DNA from: Phycisphaerae bacterium
Lineage (GTDB): Bacteria > Planctomycetota > Phycisphaerae > UBA1845
DNA: 64,000 nt
Direction: 5' to 3'
NCBI GenBank assembly: GCA_013360585.1
Contig: JABWBH010000020.1
Coordinates: 1-64,000 of the forward strand
The notes under the pieces were generated by a model, which searched no databases, had not been told where the DNA came from, and saw nothing but the letters and a program-made list of their open reading frames with translations. Positions 42,569 to 51,105 of this stretch are shown here, piece after piece (the first letter of the stretch is position 1; each line of letters starts with the position of its first letter). Both the position numbers and the translations under genes were made by a program.

Positions 42569-44872
42569 ATGAGCCTTCTACCAGGATGTGCGGGCGCCGG
42601 TGCGGAAGCCCCGCGCCCGATCCGCGCCTTTTCCGCAGAGGCCGAGAGCATCGACCTGTGCCTCTTCGACGCCTCTGACCCGAACCGGCAGACCGACGTC
42701 ATTCCGATGACGCGGCGCGGACCGTGGGAGTGGACGGGGGACGGTGTGCGGTCCGGGGTGATGTACGCGTTTCGCGCCGGCGGACCGTGGGATCCGCGCC
42801 GGGGTCTGACATTCAATGCGAACAAGCTGCTGCTCGATCCGCTGGCGCCCGCGATCGTCGGAAACGTGCGGTGGGATGACGCGACCTTCGGTTATCGCAC
42901 GGGCGAAGGCGGCTGGGATGGCGCGGCGGATGCGCGAGACAGTGCGGCGTTTGTGCCGCGTGGGTTGATCGTCGAGGAGGCGTTTGACTGGGGCGAGGAT
43001 CACCCTCCGGCGACGCCTTGGCGCGACACGTTCATTTATGAGTGCCACGTCAAAGGCGCCACGATCCTGCATCCCGACGTGCCTGAGCGTGACCGGGGCC
43101 GCTACCTCGGTCTTGCGTCCGAAGCCTTCCTCGATCACGTGCAGTCGCTAGGCGTCACGGCGTTGGAGCTGATGCCGGTGCAGGCGAGCCTGACGCGGCG
43201 CTGGCTGACGGAGAAAGGGCTGACGAATTACTGGGGGTATGACCCGGTGTCGTTCGTCGCCCCGGACGCACGCTTCGCCACCGGGGACCGGGGCGAGCAG
43301 GTCGTCGAGTTCAAGCGGATGATCAAGGCGCTGCACGCGCGAGGTCTCGAGGTCATTCTCGACGTGGTGTTCAATCACACGGTCGAGGGCGACGAGCGCG
43401 GGCCGACGCTGTCGCTGCGCGGGCTGGATTCCCGCGCGTATTACCGGCTGGATGCGGAGGGGCGCTGCGTTGACTGCACCGGTTGCGGAAACACGATCAA
43501 TACGGATCACCCGCTGACGCGGCGGATGATCCTCGACGCGCTGCGGACGTGGGTGACGCGGATGCACGTGGACGGGTTCCGGCTGGACCTGGCGTCCACG
43601 CTGGGGCGTCGCGGGAGCGGCGGATTCGACCCGGAGCATCCGCTGATCGTCGAGATGCGCGAGGATCCGGTGCTTGCGCGGGTGAAGATCATCGCCGAAC
43701 CGTGGGATGCGCGGGCGGACGGATACGCGCTGGGGCGCTTCCCGCGCGGCTGGCCGGAGTGGAACGACCGGTACCGGGATCGCGTGCGCCGTTTCTGGCG
43801 CGGCGACGGCGGGCAGGTCGGGGCGATCGCGTCCGCCGTCGCGGGCAGCAGCGACCTGCTTTCCCAGAAACGAAGTCCGCTGGGCGGCGTCAACTTCGTT
43901 GCCTGCCACGACGGGTTCACGCTGCGCGATCTGACGATGTACGAGCGTCGTCAGAATGACGCCAACGGCGAGCAGGGACGCGACGGTCACGCGGACAATC
44001 TCAGTCGCAACTGGGGCGTCGAAGGTTCGACCGACGACCCGCGCGTTCTGCAACTCCGCGAGCGCGCGCAGCGCAATCTCCTCGCGACCGTGGCGTTGTC
44101 GATCGGCGTTCCGATGATCACCGCCGGGGACGAATTCGGACGAACGCAAGGCGGGAACAACAACGCCTACTGCCAGGATAATGTCATCTCGTGGCTGCGC
44201 TGGTCGGTGGAAAGCCGTGCCGCGGACGCAAGGCGCCGGGTTCCGGGAACCCGCTCCCTCACGGCCGCGGCTCGGTTCGATCGTCGGGGGGAGCGCGCGG
44301 GGTTGCGGGCCTTGTCGATCGGGGACGGGACGGGTGCTCCGTCGTTTCTGATGTTCGCTCGGAACGTGTTCGCCTTGCGCCGAGCGTTCGGCGTATTCCG
44401 CGCGGATCGGTTCCTGACGGGGGCCGTGCAATGTCCTTGCGGAATCGAGGACGTGTCGTGGCGACGTCCGGACGGAGCGCAGATGTCGCACGAGACGTGG
44501 CACGAGCCCGAGCGACGCGCCTTGCTGATGCTGCGGCACGGACACCACGACGCCGGCGCGAGCGGGGGGTCGGAAGCGACGGATATCGCCGCGTCCCGCG
44601 GTTACACCGTCGCCTGTCTCCTGAACGCCGGCGCGGAGACGACGTGGTTTACGCTGCCGCGGCTGCCGCTCCCCGGGTGTTGGATCCGCGTGCTCAGCAC
44701 GCTGCGCGATGTGACGGTTGCGAAGGTGGTCCGGTCCGGACGGATGCGCGTGCCGCCGCATTCGCTGGCGGTTCTGAGGTTTGCATCGGACGAAGACGGG
44801 GGGCCGGTGGTCGGGGATGCGGCGACCGGGGGCTCGGAGCATGCGCTGCTCTGCGGCGACCTTCTGCCTTGA
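42569..44872 (+). CDS. glgX: Glycogen debranching enzyme GlgX
   Basis: A 767-residue GH13 protein. An N-terminal CBM48-like domain (about 1-150) precedes the catalytic barrel: VVFNHTVEG, GFRLDLA (nucleophile Asp340), KIIAEPWD (acid/base Glu377) and CHDGFTLRD (Asp448). The barrel also carries the GlgX signature TNYWGYDP. It hydrolyses alpha-1,6 branches of glycogen or limit dextrin. The ATG at 42569 gives a family-typical N-terminus. It has no glg neighbours, so it is a stand-alone glycogen gene. The C-terminal domain (about 640-767) is beta-rich as expected. Confidence 0.92.
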   Translation: MSLLPGCAGAGAEAPRPIRAFSAEAESIDLCLFDASDPNRQTDVIPMTRRGPWEWTGDGVRSGVMYAFRAGGPWDPRRGLTFNANKLLLDPLAPAIVGNVRWDDATFGYRTGEGGWDGAADARDSAAFVPRGLIVEEAFDWGEDHPPATPWRDTFIYECHVKGATILHPDVPERDRGRYLGLASEAFLDHVQSLGVTALELMPVQASLTRRWLTEKGLTNYWGYDPVSFVAPDARFATGDRGEQVVEFKRMIKALHARGLEVILDVVFNHTVEGDERGPTLSLRGLDSRAYYRLDAEGRCVDCTGCGNTINTDHPLTRRMILDALRTWVTRMHVDGFRLDLASTLGRRGSGGFDPEHPLIVEMREDPVLARVKIIAEPWDARADGYALGRFPRGWPEWNDRYRDRVRRFWRGDGGQVGAIASAVAGSSDLLSQKRSPLGGVNFVACHDGFTLRDLTMYERRQNDANGEQGRDGHADNLSRNWGVEGSTDDPRVLQLRERAQRNLLATVALSIGVPMITAGDEFGRTQGGNNNAYCQDNVISWLRWSVESRAADARRRVPGTRSLTAAARFDRRGERAGLRALSIGDGTGAPSFLMFARNVFALRRAFGVFRADRFLTGAVQCPCGIEDVSWRRPDGAQMSHETWHEPERRALLMLRHGHHDAGASGGSEATDIAASRGYTVACLLNAGAETTWFTLPRLPLPGCWIRVLSTLRDVTVAKVVRSGRMRVPPHSLAVLRFASDEDGGPVVGDAATGGSEHALLCGDLLP

Positions 44873-44946
44873 CGTTTTGATGCCTCGCGGCCTTTGTCCG
44901 TCGTTATCAGGTTGCCCGGAATCGCGCCGTCAGGCTGGGGTGCGCA

Positions 44947-45030
44947 TGCCGGAGGTGGGAATCGAACCCACACTCTGTTGCCAGAACGGGATTTTGAATC
45001 CCGCGCGTCTGCCAGTTCCGCCACTCCGGC
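44947..45030 (-). tRNA. tRNA-Leu (anticodon CAA)
   Basis: An 84-base class II tRNA on the minus strand: acceptor stem GCCGGAG/CTCCGGC, anticodon stem CGGGA/TCCCG around TTCAAAA (anticodon CAA), a long variable arm and T-loop GGTTCGATTCC. The CCA is not encoded. It lies between convergent glgX and pntB. Confidence 0.95.
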
Positions 45031-45152
45031 GCAGGAAGGCCTGCACAGGATACTCGCGCCCGCCGGGCACGCAAGGACGCCGCCGCGGGATCGCCTCGCT
45101 TTCGCGTGAGCGCCGTCCCGTCCCCCCACGTTTAAGCAATCGCCACCCTCGA

Positions 45153-46556
45153 TCAATGCAGCCCGCCGCCGGAGAACTGCTTGACGAGATCGCCGACGAC
45201 GGCCTTGGCGTCGCCGAAGAGCATGTACGTGTGCTCGCCGAAGTACAACTCGTTGTCGATGCCGGCGAAGCCCGGGTTTTTGCTGCGTTTGATGGCGAAG
45301 ACGGTCTTGGCGCGGTCGGCGTCGATGATCGGCATGCCGGAGATCGGGCTGCCGGAATGCCTGGCCGCGGGATTGACCACGTCGTTAGCGCCGATGACGA
45401 GGCAGACGTCGGCCTGCGGCATGTCGGGGTTGATCGAATCCATCTCGACGAGGTCGTCGTAGGGGATTTCGGCCTCGGCGAGGACGACGTTCATGTGTCC
45501 GGGCATGCGTCCGGCGACGGGGTGGATCGCGAACTTGCAGGAGATTCCGCGTTTCTTGAGCTGGTCGTACAACTCACGGACTTTGTGCTGCGCCTGGGCG
45601 ACGGCCATCCCGTAACCGGGAACAATGACGACGAGGTTCGCCTGCTCAAGCACCTGCGCTGCGCCCTCGATCGTCTCGGGTTTGTACATCTTCTGCTCGC
45701 CGGTTGCGGCGGTCTGTTGCACCTGTCCGAAGGCGCCGAAGAGCACGTTGAAGAACGAGCGGTTCATCGCCTTGCACATGATGATCGAGAGGATCAGACC
45801 GCTGGAGCCGTCGAGGGCGCCGGCGGTGATGAGCAGCTTGTTGTCGAGGACGAAACCCATCGCGACGGCGGAAAGCCCGGCGTAGGAATTAAGGATCGAG
45901 ATGACGGTCGGCATGTCCGCGCCGCCGATCGGCATGACGAGCATCCACCCGAAGTTCAGGGAAAGAATGATGACGAGGGCGAAAAGCCACGGCGCCGCGG
46001 CGCTGGCGGGATACATCATCAGAACGACGCCGAGGATCAGCGCCAGCGCCAACGCCCCGAGGTTCACGAGCTTCTGCCCGTGATACACCCACGGTCGCTG
46101 GGGAATCCACTTGATTTCCTGGAGCTTGCCGGCGGCGATGAGACTGCCGGTGAACGTCAGGTATCCCAGAATGATCTCCACGACGATCGCCAGCATTCGG
46201 AACCCGGTCAGCATCTCGGGTTCGTGCGCATACCAGTAGGCGTACTTGGCGGTGCCGACCAGGCCCGCCGCCAGACCGCCGAACGCGTGCGAGAAGGCGG
46301 TCCGCTGCGGCACGGCCGTGAGAGGAACCATCGCCAGCCAGATGCCGGGAATGATCGCCAGAAGGATCGGCCAGGCGACCCACCAGAACCGCGCGACCTC
46401 CGGCTTGGCCCAGGTGGCGAGCACGGCGACGAGCATCGCCGCGACGCCACCGAATACCCCGCGCCGCGCGGTCTTCGGGTCGCTCATCCAATGCAGGGAG
46501 AGGATGAAAAACGCCGTGGAGAGAAGGTAGGCCGTTTCCACCGCGTAGCGGCTCAT
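45153..46556 (-). CDS. pntB: NAD(P) transhydrogenase beta subunit
   Basis: A 467-residue protein. The N-terminal half has about nine transmembrane helices (dII); the C-terminal half is the NADP-binding dIII with VIVPGYGMAVAQAQ, ISCKFAIHPVAGRMPGHMNVVLAEAEIPYD and VCLVIGANDVVNPAARHS. With the alpha subunits it couples hydride transfer between NADH and NADP+ to proton flow across the membrane. It overlaps pntAB by 4 bases and is the last gene of the operon. Length and motifs match the family. Confidence 0.95.
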   Translation of the reverse strand: MSRYAVETAYLLSTAFFILSLHWMSDPKTARRGVFGGVAAMLVAVLATWAKPEVARFWWVAWPILLAIIPGIWLAMVPLTAVPQRTAFSHAFGGLAAGLVGTAKYAYWYAHEPEMLTGFRMLAIVVEIILGYLTFTGSLIAAGKLQEIKWIPQRPWVYHGQKLVNLGALALALILGVVLMMYPASAAAPWLFALVIILSLNFGWMLVMPIGGADMPTVISILNSYAGLSAVAMGFVLDNKLLITAGALDGSSGLILSIIMCKAMNRSFFNVLFGAFGQVQQTAATGEQKMYKPETIEGAAQVLEQANLVVIVPGYGMAVAQAQHKVRELYDQLKKRGISCKFAIHPVAGRMPGHMNVVLAEAEIPYDDLVEMDSINPDMPQADVCLVIGANDVVNPAARHSGSPISGMPIIDADRAKTVFAIKRSKNPGFAGIDNELYFGEHTYMLFGDAKAVVGDLVKQFSGGGLH

Positions 46557-47062
46557 GACTTCCCTCCTTCACGGGTCTTGAACATCTTGAGCATCCGGTC
46601 CGTGATGAGGAACCCGCTGATGATGTTGGTCATCGAGGCGAAGATCGCGATGCTGCCGAGGATGCGGATGCTCAGCGGGTAGTCCTGTCCTCCTGAGACG
46701 ATGATCGCCCCGACCACGGCGATCGCCGAGATCGCGTTGGTCAGCGACATCAGAGGCGTGTGCAGCAGGCGCGAGACGCGACGGATGACGCCGATGCCGA
46801 TGAAGGTGGCGAGCATGAAGACGAACACCATCGACATGTAGTCCAGCGGCGCGTCATGCGCGTTGGCCTTCGCGTCGCCTTCGGGCGCTCCGCCGGGTTC
46901 CGACGTGGTTCCCGCGCCGGGCGGCTCGACCTTGTCGGATTCCGCCGGGGCCGTCCCCGAGGCCGATTCCGGTGGTGTCTGCGGCTCGCCTCCGCACCCC
47001 CCGATCCACGTCAGCGCCGCAAGCGCCGTCGCCGCGATCAACATCGTTCGTCGGTTCAACAT
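46553..47062 (-). CDS. pntAB: NAD(P) transhydrogenase alpha2 subunit with lipoprotein-like N-terminus
   Basis: A 169-residue protein from ATG 47062. Residues 75-169 are the usual three-helix membrane domain: FVFMLATFIGIGV, LLHTPLMSLTNAISAIAVVG and IASMTNIISGFLITDRML. Residues 1-75 are an unusual extension: a signal-peptide-like stretch with a lipobox (TWIGGCG) and an acidic Pro/Ala/Gly-rich linker. Ordinary alpha2 subunits start just before the first helix. The extension could anchor the N-terminus to the membrane or substitute for the helix missing from the split alpha chain. It overlaps pntB by 4 bases. Confidence 0.88.
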   Translation of the reverse strand: MLNRRTMLIAATALAALTWIGGCGGEPQTPPESASGTAPAESDKVEPPGAGTTSEPGGAPEGDAKANAHDAPLDYMSMVFVFMLATFIGIGVIRRVSRLLHTPLMSLTNAISAIAVVGAIIVSGGQDYPLSIRILGSIAIFASMTNIISGFLITDRMLKMFKTREGGKS

Positions 47063-47120
47063 CGTCAGCTTCCCCAGCACTCGCTCCGTTTCGATTCCGT
47101 ATCCGCCCCGCGCCTCCGCG

Positions 47121-48269
47121 CTAGCCGCGCTTGCCTGCCGCTTCCTTCGTCTTTGCATGTACGATTTCGCCGTTGTGCGTGATGACGGCGCCTTTGAGGA
47201 TCTCGTCGTTCAGGTCGAGATTGAACTTCCCGTCCTTCCAGAACGCGAGGATGAAATTCGTCAGGTTGCGCGAAAAAAGCACGCTCGCGTGGTTCGACAT
47301 GCTCGACGGAAGATTGAGGGGGGCGAGGATCGTCACCCCGCTTTCCACCACCGTCTGTCCCGGTTTCGACAGCTCGCAGTTCCCGCCGCCTTCCGCCGCC
47401 AGATCCACGATCACGGTTCCGGGGCGCATCGAGCGCACCATCTCGGCCGAGATGAGCTTCGGGGCGAAGACGCCGCCGATCAGCGCCGTGGTGATGACGA
47501 CGTCCACCGTCGCGCAATGTTCGACGAGGAGCTCCCGCTGGCGCTTCTTGTCCTCTTCCGAAAGCTCGCCGGCGTAACCGCCGCCCGCGGAGGCGCTTTG
47601 CTTCAACTCGATCCCGATATACTTCGCCCCGACGCTTTGAATCTGCTCCTTCACCTCGGGGCGCACGTCGGTCGCGGTGACCTGCGCGCCGAGGCGCTTC
47701 GCCGTGGCGATCGCCTGCAATCCCGCCACGCCCGCGCCGATGACAAAGACCTTCGCCGCGAAGGTCGTCCCCGCGGCGGTCATGAACATCGGGAAGTAGC
47801 GCGGCAGGGCGTCGGCCGCAAGCAGCACCCCCTTGTATCCGGCGATGTTGGCCATGCTGGACAGGGTGTCCATCGCCTGCGCGCGGGTGGTGCGGGGAAT
47901 GCAATCCGTCGAGAACGCGGTGACGCGGCGGGCGGCGAGTTTTTGCATGATCTCGGCGTTGCGCGTCGGGTAGAGACTGCCCAGCAGCATCGCCCCCTCG
48001 CAGATCATGTCCGCCTCATGCCGACCGCCGGATGTCCCCGGCGGCTGGACCTTCACCACAAAATCCCCCGAGGCATAAAGCGCGAGCGCGTCGGCGACGA
48101 GTTCGGCGCCGGCCTCCTTGAATTCCGCATCCGGTATGAACGACGCCTGTCCCGCGCCGCTCTGCACGCGCACGGACACGCCAGCCTTGACCAGCTTTTT
48201 GATGGACTCGGGAACCAGCGCCACCCGGCGCTCTCCCGGCGCGATTTCGCCCGGTACCGCGACGATCAT
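47121..48269 (-). CDS. pntAA: NAD(P) transhydrogenase alpha1 subunit
   Basis: A 382-residue protein matching the dI NAD-binding chain: EIAPGERRVALVPES, IPRTTRAQAMDTLSSMANIAGYKG, KVFVIGAGVAGLQAIATAKRLGAQVTATDVR and VIVDLAAEGGGNCE. It binds NADH in the cytoplasm and passes hydride to dIII. The ATG at 48269 was chosen because GAGG lies 5 bases upstream; the GTG at 48275 overlaps that site. It is the first gene of the pntAA-pntAB-pntB operon and is divergent from nadE. Confidence 0.95.
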   Translation of the reverse strand: MIVAVPGEIAPGERRVALVPESIKKLVKAGVSVRVQSGAGQASFIPDAEFKEAGAELVADALALYASGDFVVKVQPPGTSGGRHEADMICEGAMLLGSLYPTRNAEIMQKLAARRVTAFSTDCIPRTTRAQAMDTLSSMANIAGYKGVLLAADALPRYFPMFMTAAGTTFAAKVFVIGAGVAGLQAIATAKRLGAQVTATDVRPEVKEQIQSVGAKYIGIELKQSASAGGGYAGELSEEDKKRQRELLVEHCATVDVVITTALIGGVFAPKLISAEMVRSMRPGTVIVDLAAEGGGNCELSKPGQTVVESGVTILAPLNLPSSMSNHASVLFSRNLTNFILAFWKDGKFNLDLNDEILKGAVITHNGEIVHAKTKEAAGKRG

Positions 48270-48565
48270 GTTCACCTCAATCTTTGTTCCGCTTCACGGC
48301 GCAGACCGCAGCGCCGACCGGCGGTTTCGACGATCGGCTGGGTCCGCCGTCCTTGACCCGGACCGCCGACGCACCACGCCTTGACGTCCTGCACGGTCCG
48401 TTCCAGAGCCGAGATTCGGTTCAGTGTCGCCGGACCGCCGCCCTTGCATCCGGCGCGAATCTTACCAACCCTTCCTCACAACGCGAGGGGTGTCATGTGA
48501 TCCGGTGGTCCCGCGTTCCGACTTGTGACGCCTCGCGCTTGCGTCGAGCGCAGCAGACGCTGACG

Positions 48566-50254
48566 ATGCTCCGGATGAGGGTTCTCCTGGGGCAGATCAA
48601 CCCGGTTGTCGGGGACATCGAGGGCAACGCCCGTCGCGCGCTGGAAGTGATCGACGAGGGACGTCGCGGCGGCGCCGGACTCGTGCTCCTGCCCGAGCTT
48701 TGCGTCATCGGTTACCCGCCGAAAGATCTGGTTCTTCGCAAAGACTTCGTTCGCCGCAACGTCGAGGCGGTCCAGCGGATCGCGGAGGCCTGCCGGGGGA
48801 TCACGGCGGTCGTCGGGTTCGTGCAGCCGGTCGAGGGCGGGTCGGGGACGGGGATACACAACGCGGCGGCGGTGTGCGGCGAGGGGCGGATCCTCCAGAC
48901 TTATGCGAAGTTCCTCCTGCCCACGTATGACGTGTTCGACGAGTCGCGGTACTTCACGCCGGGCCGGGAGGTCCGCCTGGCGACCGTCCCCGCGCAAGGC
49001 GGCGGAAGCGGGCGATCGACCGTCGGAGCGGGCGTCTGCGTCGGGCTGACGATCTGTGAAGATCTCTGGAACGACGAGCAGTTCGGCGGCCGGCCCTTTT
49101 ACGGGCGCGACCCGGTCGAGCAGACGGTGCGGGCGGGGGCGCAAGTTCTCATCAACATCTCCGCCTCGCCCTTCGTGGTCGGCAAGCACCTGCAACGCGA
49201 GGCGCTTTTCTCGCGGCAGGTCCGCGAGCACGGCGTGCCGCTTCTGTATTGCGCGCAGATCGGCGGCAATGACGATCTCCTCTTTGACGGCGTCAGTCTG
49301 GCTTTCAACGCGCGCGGGGAGTTGATCGCCCGGGCAAGACCTTTTGAGGAGGATCTGCTTTTTGTGGATCTCGGGTCCGCAGCGCCGGGGCGGATCGAGG
49401 CGTACCCGGACGAGGTCGAAAGCCTCTGGCGCGCGGTGGTGTTGGGAACGCGGGACTACGTTCGCAAGTGCGGCTTCCGGCAGGTCGTCGTGGGTCTGTC
49501 GGGCGGGATCGACTCGGCGGTGGTCGCGGCGATCGCGGTGGACGCGCTCGGCGCGGAGAACGTTCACGGCGTGGCGATGCCCTCGCGCTTCAGCAGCCGT
49601 CACAGCGTCGAGGACGCGGAGGCGCTGGCGAAGAATCTCGGAGTGGACTTCCGCGTCATCCGGATCCACGAGGCCCACGCGGCGCTGGAGGCGTCGCTGG
49701 CGGAGAGCTTCGCGGGACGTGCGGCGGACGTCGCGGAGGAGAACCTTCAGGCCCGCATCCGCGGGAACGTTCTGATGGCGCTGTCGAACAAGTTCGGCTG
49801 GCTGCTCCTGACGACGGGGAACAAGTCGGAACTGGGCGTCGGATACTGCACGCTTTACGGCGACATGTGCGGCGGGTTCGCACCGATCAGCGACGTGCCG
49901 AAGACGCTGGTCTACCGGATGGCGCAGTGGCGCAATGCGCAGTCGGCGCGTCCGGTGATCCCGGAACGTACGCTGACGAAGCCGCCGTCGGCGGAACTGC
50001 GCGAGAATCAGACGGATCAGGACTCGCTGCCGCCTTATGAGACGCTGGACGCGATCCTCGAAAGATACGTCGAGGAGGATCAGAGTGCGGACGAGATCGT
50101 CGCCGCGGGGTTCGATCGCCCGACGGTGGAGCGGGTCATCCGGCTGATCGCCGCCAGCGAGCACAAGCGCAACCAGGCCGCCCTGGGGATCAAAGTGACC
50201 TCCCGGGCGTTCGGCACGGGCCGGCGCATGCCGATTGCGGCAAAGCTGACGTGA
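48566..50254 (+). CDS. nadE: Glutamine-dependent NAD+ synthetase
   Basis: A 562-residue two-domain enzyme. The N-terminal nitrilase domain has Glu in LPELCVIGYPPKDL, Lys in AKFLLPTYDVFDE and Cys in LTICEDLW; it releases ammonia from glutamine. The C-terminal ATP-PPase domain has SGGIDSAVVAAIA and TTGNKSELGVGYCTLYGD, adenylating nicotinate adenine dinucleotide and amidating it to NAD+. The ATG at 48566 is used; a Met nine bases downstream is equally plausible. It is divergent from the transhydrogenase operon, an NAD(P)-related neighbourhood. Confidence 0.95.
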   Translation: MLRMRVLLGQINPVVGDIEGNARRALEVIDEGRRGGAGLVLLPELCVIGYPPKDLVLRKDFVRRNVEAVQRIAEACRGITAVVGFVQPVEGGSGTGIHNAAAVCGEGRILQTYAKFLLPTYDVFDESRYFTPGREVRLATVPAQGGGSGRSTVGAGVCVGLTICEDLWNDEQFGGRPFYGRDPVEQTVRAGAQVLINISASPFVVGKHLQREALFSRQVREHGVPLLYCAQIGGNDDLLFDGVSLAFNARGELIARARPFEEDLLFVDLGSAAPGRIEAYPDEVESLWRAVVLGTRDYVRKCGFRQVVVGLSGGIDSAVVAAIAVDALGAENVHGVAMPSRFSSRHSVEDAEALAKNLGVDFRVIRIHEAHAALEASLAESFAGRAADVAEENLQARIRGNVLMALSNKFGWLLLTTGNKSELGVGYCTLYGDMCGGFAPISDVPKTLVYRMAQWRNAQSARPVIPERTLTKPPSAELRENQTDQDSLPPYETLDAILERYVEEDQSADEIVAAGFDRPTVERVIRLIAASEHKRNQAALGIKVTSRAFGTGRRMPIAAKLT

Positions 50255-50347
50255 GACGGGGCGCGCCAGCCAAGTTCGGCGGATGCCCCGGGTCGCCGTC
50301 CGCCCGTTACTGCGAACCTCGGGAGCCCCGCAAACGTCTGATGGGGT

Positions 50348-50602
50348 ATGATCGGACGTTCCGTTACGTCGAAGCCGTGGTTGACGCGCGTGAGCGTCAA
50401 GGTCGCCGTGATCGCCTTCGCGATCGGTCTAATCCCGGTCGCACTCCCGTGGCGCATCAGTTTTTTCCTCCATCCGGGCACGTGGATCGAGGTAGGGATG
50501 TGGAGCGGCTCGTTTTCGCTCGTCCGCATTGATGACGAGGGCTTCCCGTCTTTCGCGTCGTTCATGAAGACGGTGGACGACGGGCGGCGGCGGTTGATCT
50601 GA
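50348..50602 (+). CDS. N-terminal fragment of a zinc-ribbon membrane protein gene
   Basis: An 84-residue frame with one transmembrane helix (VAVIAFAIGLIPVALPW), ending at TGA 50602. The same reading frame continues open after this stop into the zinc-ribbon protein, with matching composition. It is therefore probably the 5' part of one gene interrupted by a single in-frame stop. The start is uncertain (no clear ribosome binding site; TTG 50381 is an alternative). Treat it as a candidate pseudogene or readthrough product. Confidence 0.5.
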   Translation: MIGRSVTSKPWLTRVSVKVAVIAFAIGLIPVALPWRISFFLHPGTWIEVGMWSGSFSLVRIDDEGFPSFASFMKTVDDGRRRLI

Positions 50603-50662
50603 GCGCCTCGGTGTCTGCCGGATGCGAACTGGCTGAAGCGGGCGGTTCCCACCGGCGTCGGC

Positions 50663-50971
50663 GTGAGCGGTTTCCGGGTTTCTCTGCTCGCGATTCCGAT
50701 CGTCGCCGGAGGTTATCTGGCGATCTTAGCGGCCCTGACGGCGCTGCGGTTCGCCCGCTCTCTGATCATGAACCCCTGGACCGTCGAGGAGCTGCGGCGT
50801 CAGCGCGGCGTGTGCGTCGTCTGCGAGTACGACCTGACGGGCAATGTTTCGGGCGTGTGCCCGGAGTGCGGAACCGCAATCGCCGGCGGTCCGAGCCGGG
50901 ATCCTCAGGCGGTTCAGGAGCTGCCGGGCCGTAGCGCTCCGCGCCTTTATCAATCGCGCCGGATCATCTAA
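50663..50971 (+). CDS. Zinc-ribbon membrane protein, downstream part of a split gene
   Basis: A 102-residue frame from GTG 50663. A transmembrane helix (about 7-28) is followed by a Cys4 zinc ribbon: CVVCEYDLTGNVSGVCPECG. That exact CxxCxYDLTGNxSGxCPECGT style is widespread in planctomycete membrane proteins of unknown function. The frame is open upstream back to 50603, directly after the TGA that ends the preceding frame. In intact relatives a transmembrane N-terminus and this ribbon sit in one protein. Confidence 0.65.
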   Translation: MSGFRVSLLAIPIVAGGYLAILAALTALRFARSLIMNPWTVEELRRQRGVCVVCEYDLTGNVSGVCPECGTAIAGGPSRDPQAVQELPGRSAPRLYQSRRII

Positions 50972-51105
50972 GGTAGGGCTTGGCGGGAGATCGTCTTGAT
51001 CCTGCCACGTCGTAAGGGGGCGCTTGTGCCCAACGCACGGAGCATCCGCTTCCTGACGGGCGCGGCTCGGTGGGGCAGCGGCGCCTTTAAGGAATTTCAA
51101 CCGTC

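Noticed and set aside
43148-44842. 564-codon minus-strand frame opposite glgX
   Set aside because: Antisense artefact of high GC; glgX motifs are intact on the plus strand.
48476-50164. 562-codon minus-strand frame opposite nadE
   Set aside because: Antisense artefact; nadE is unmistakable on the other strand.
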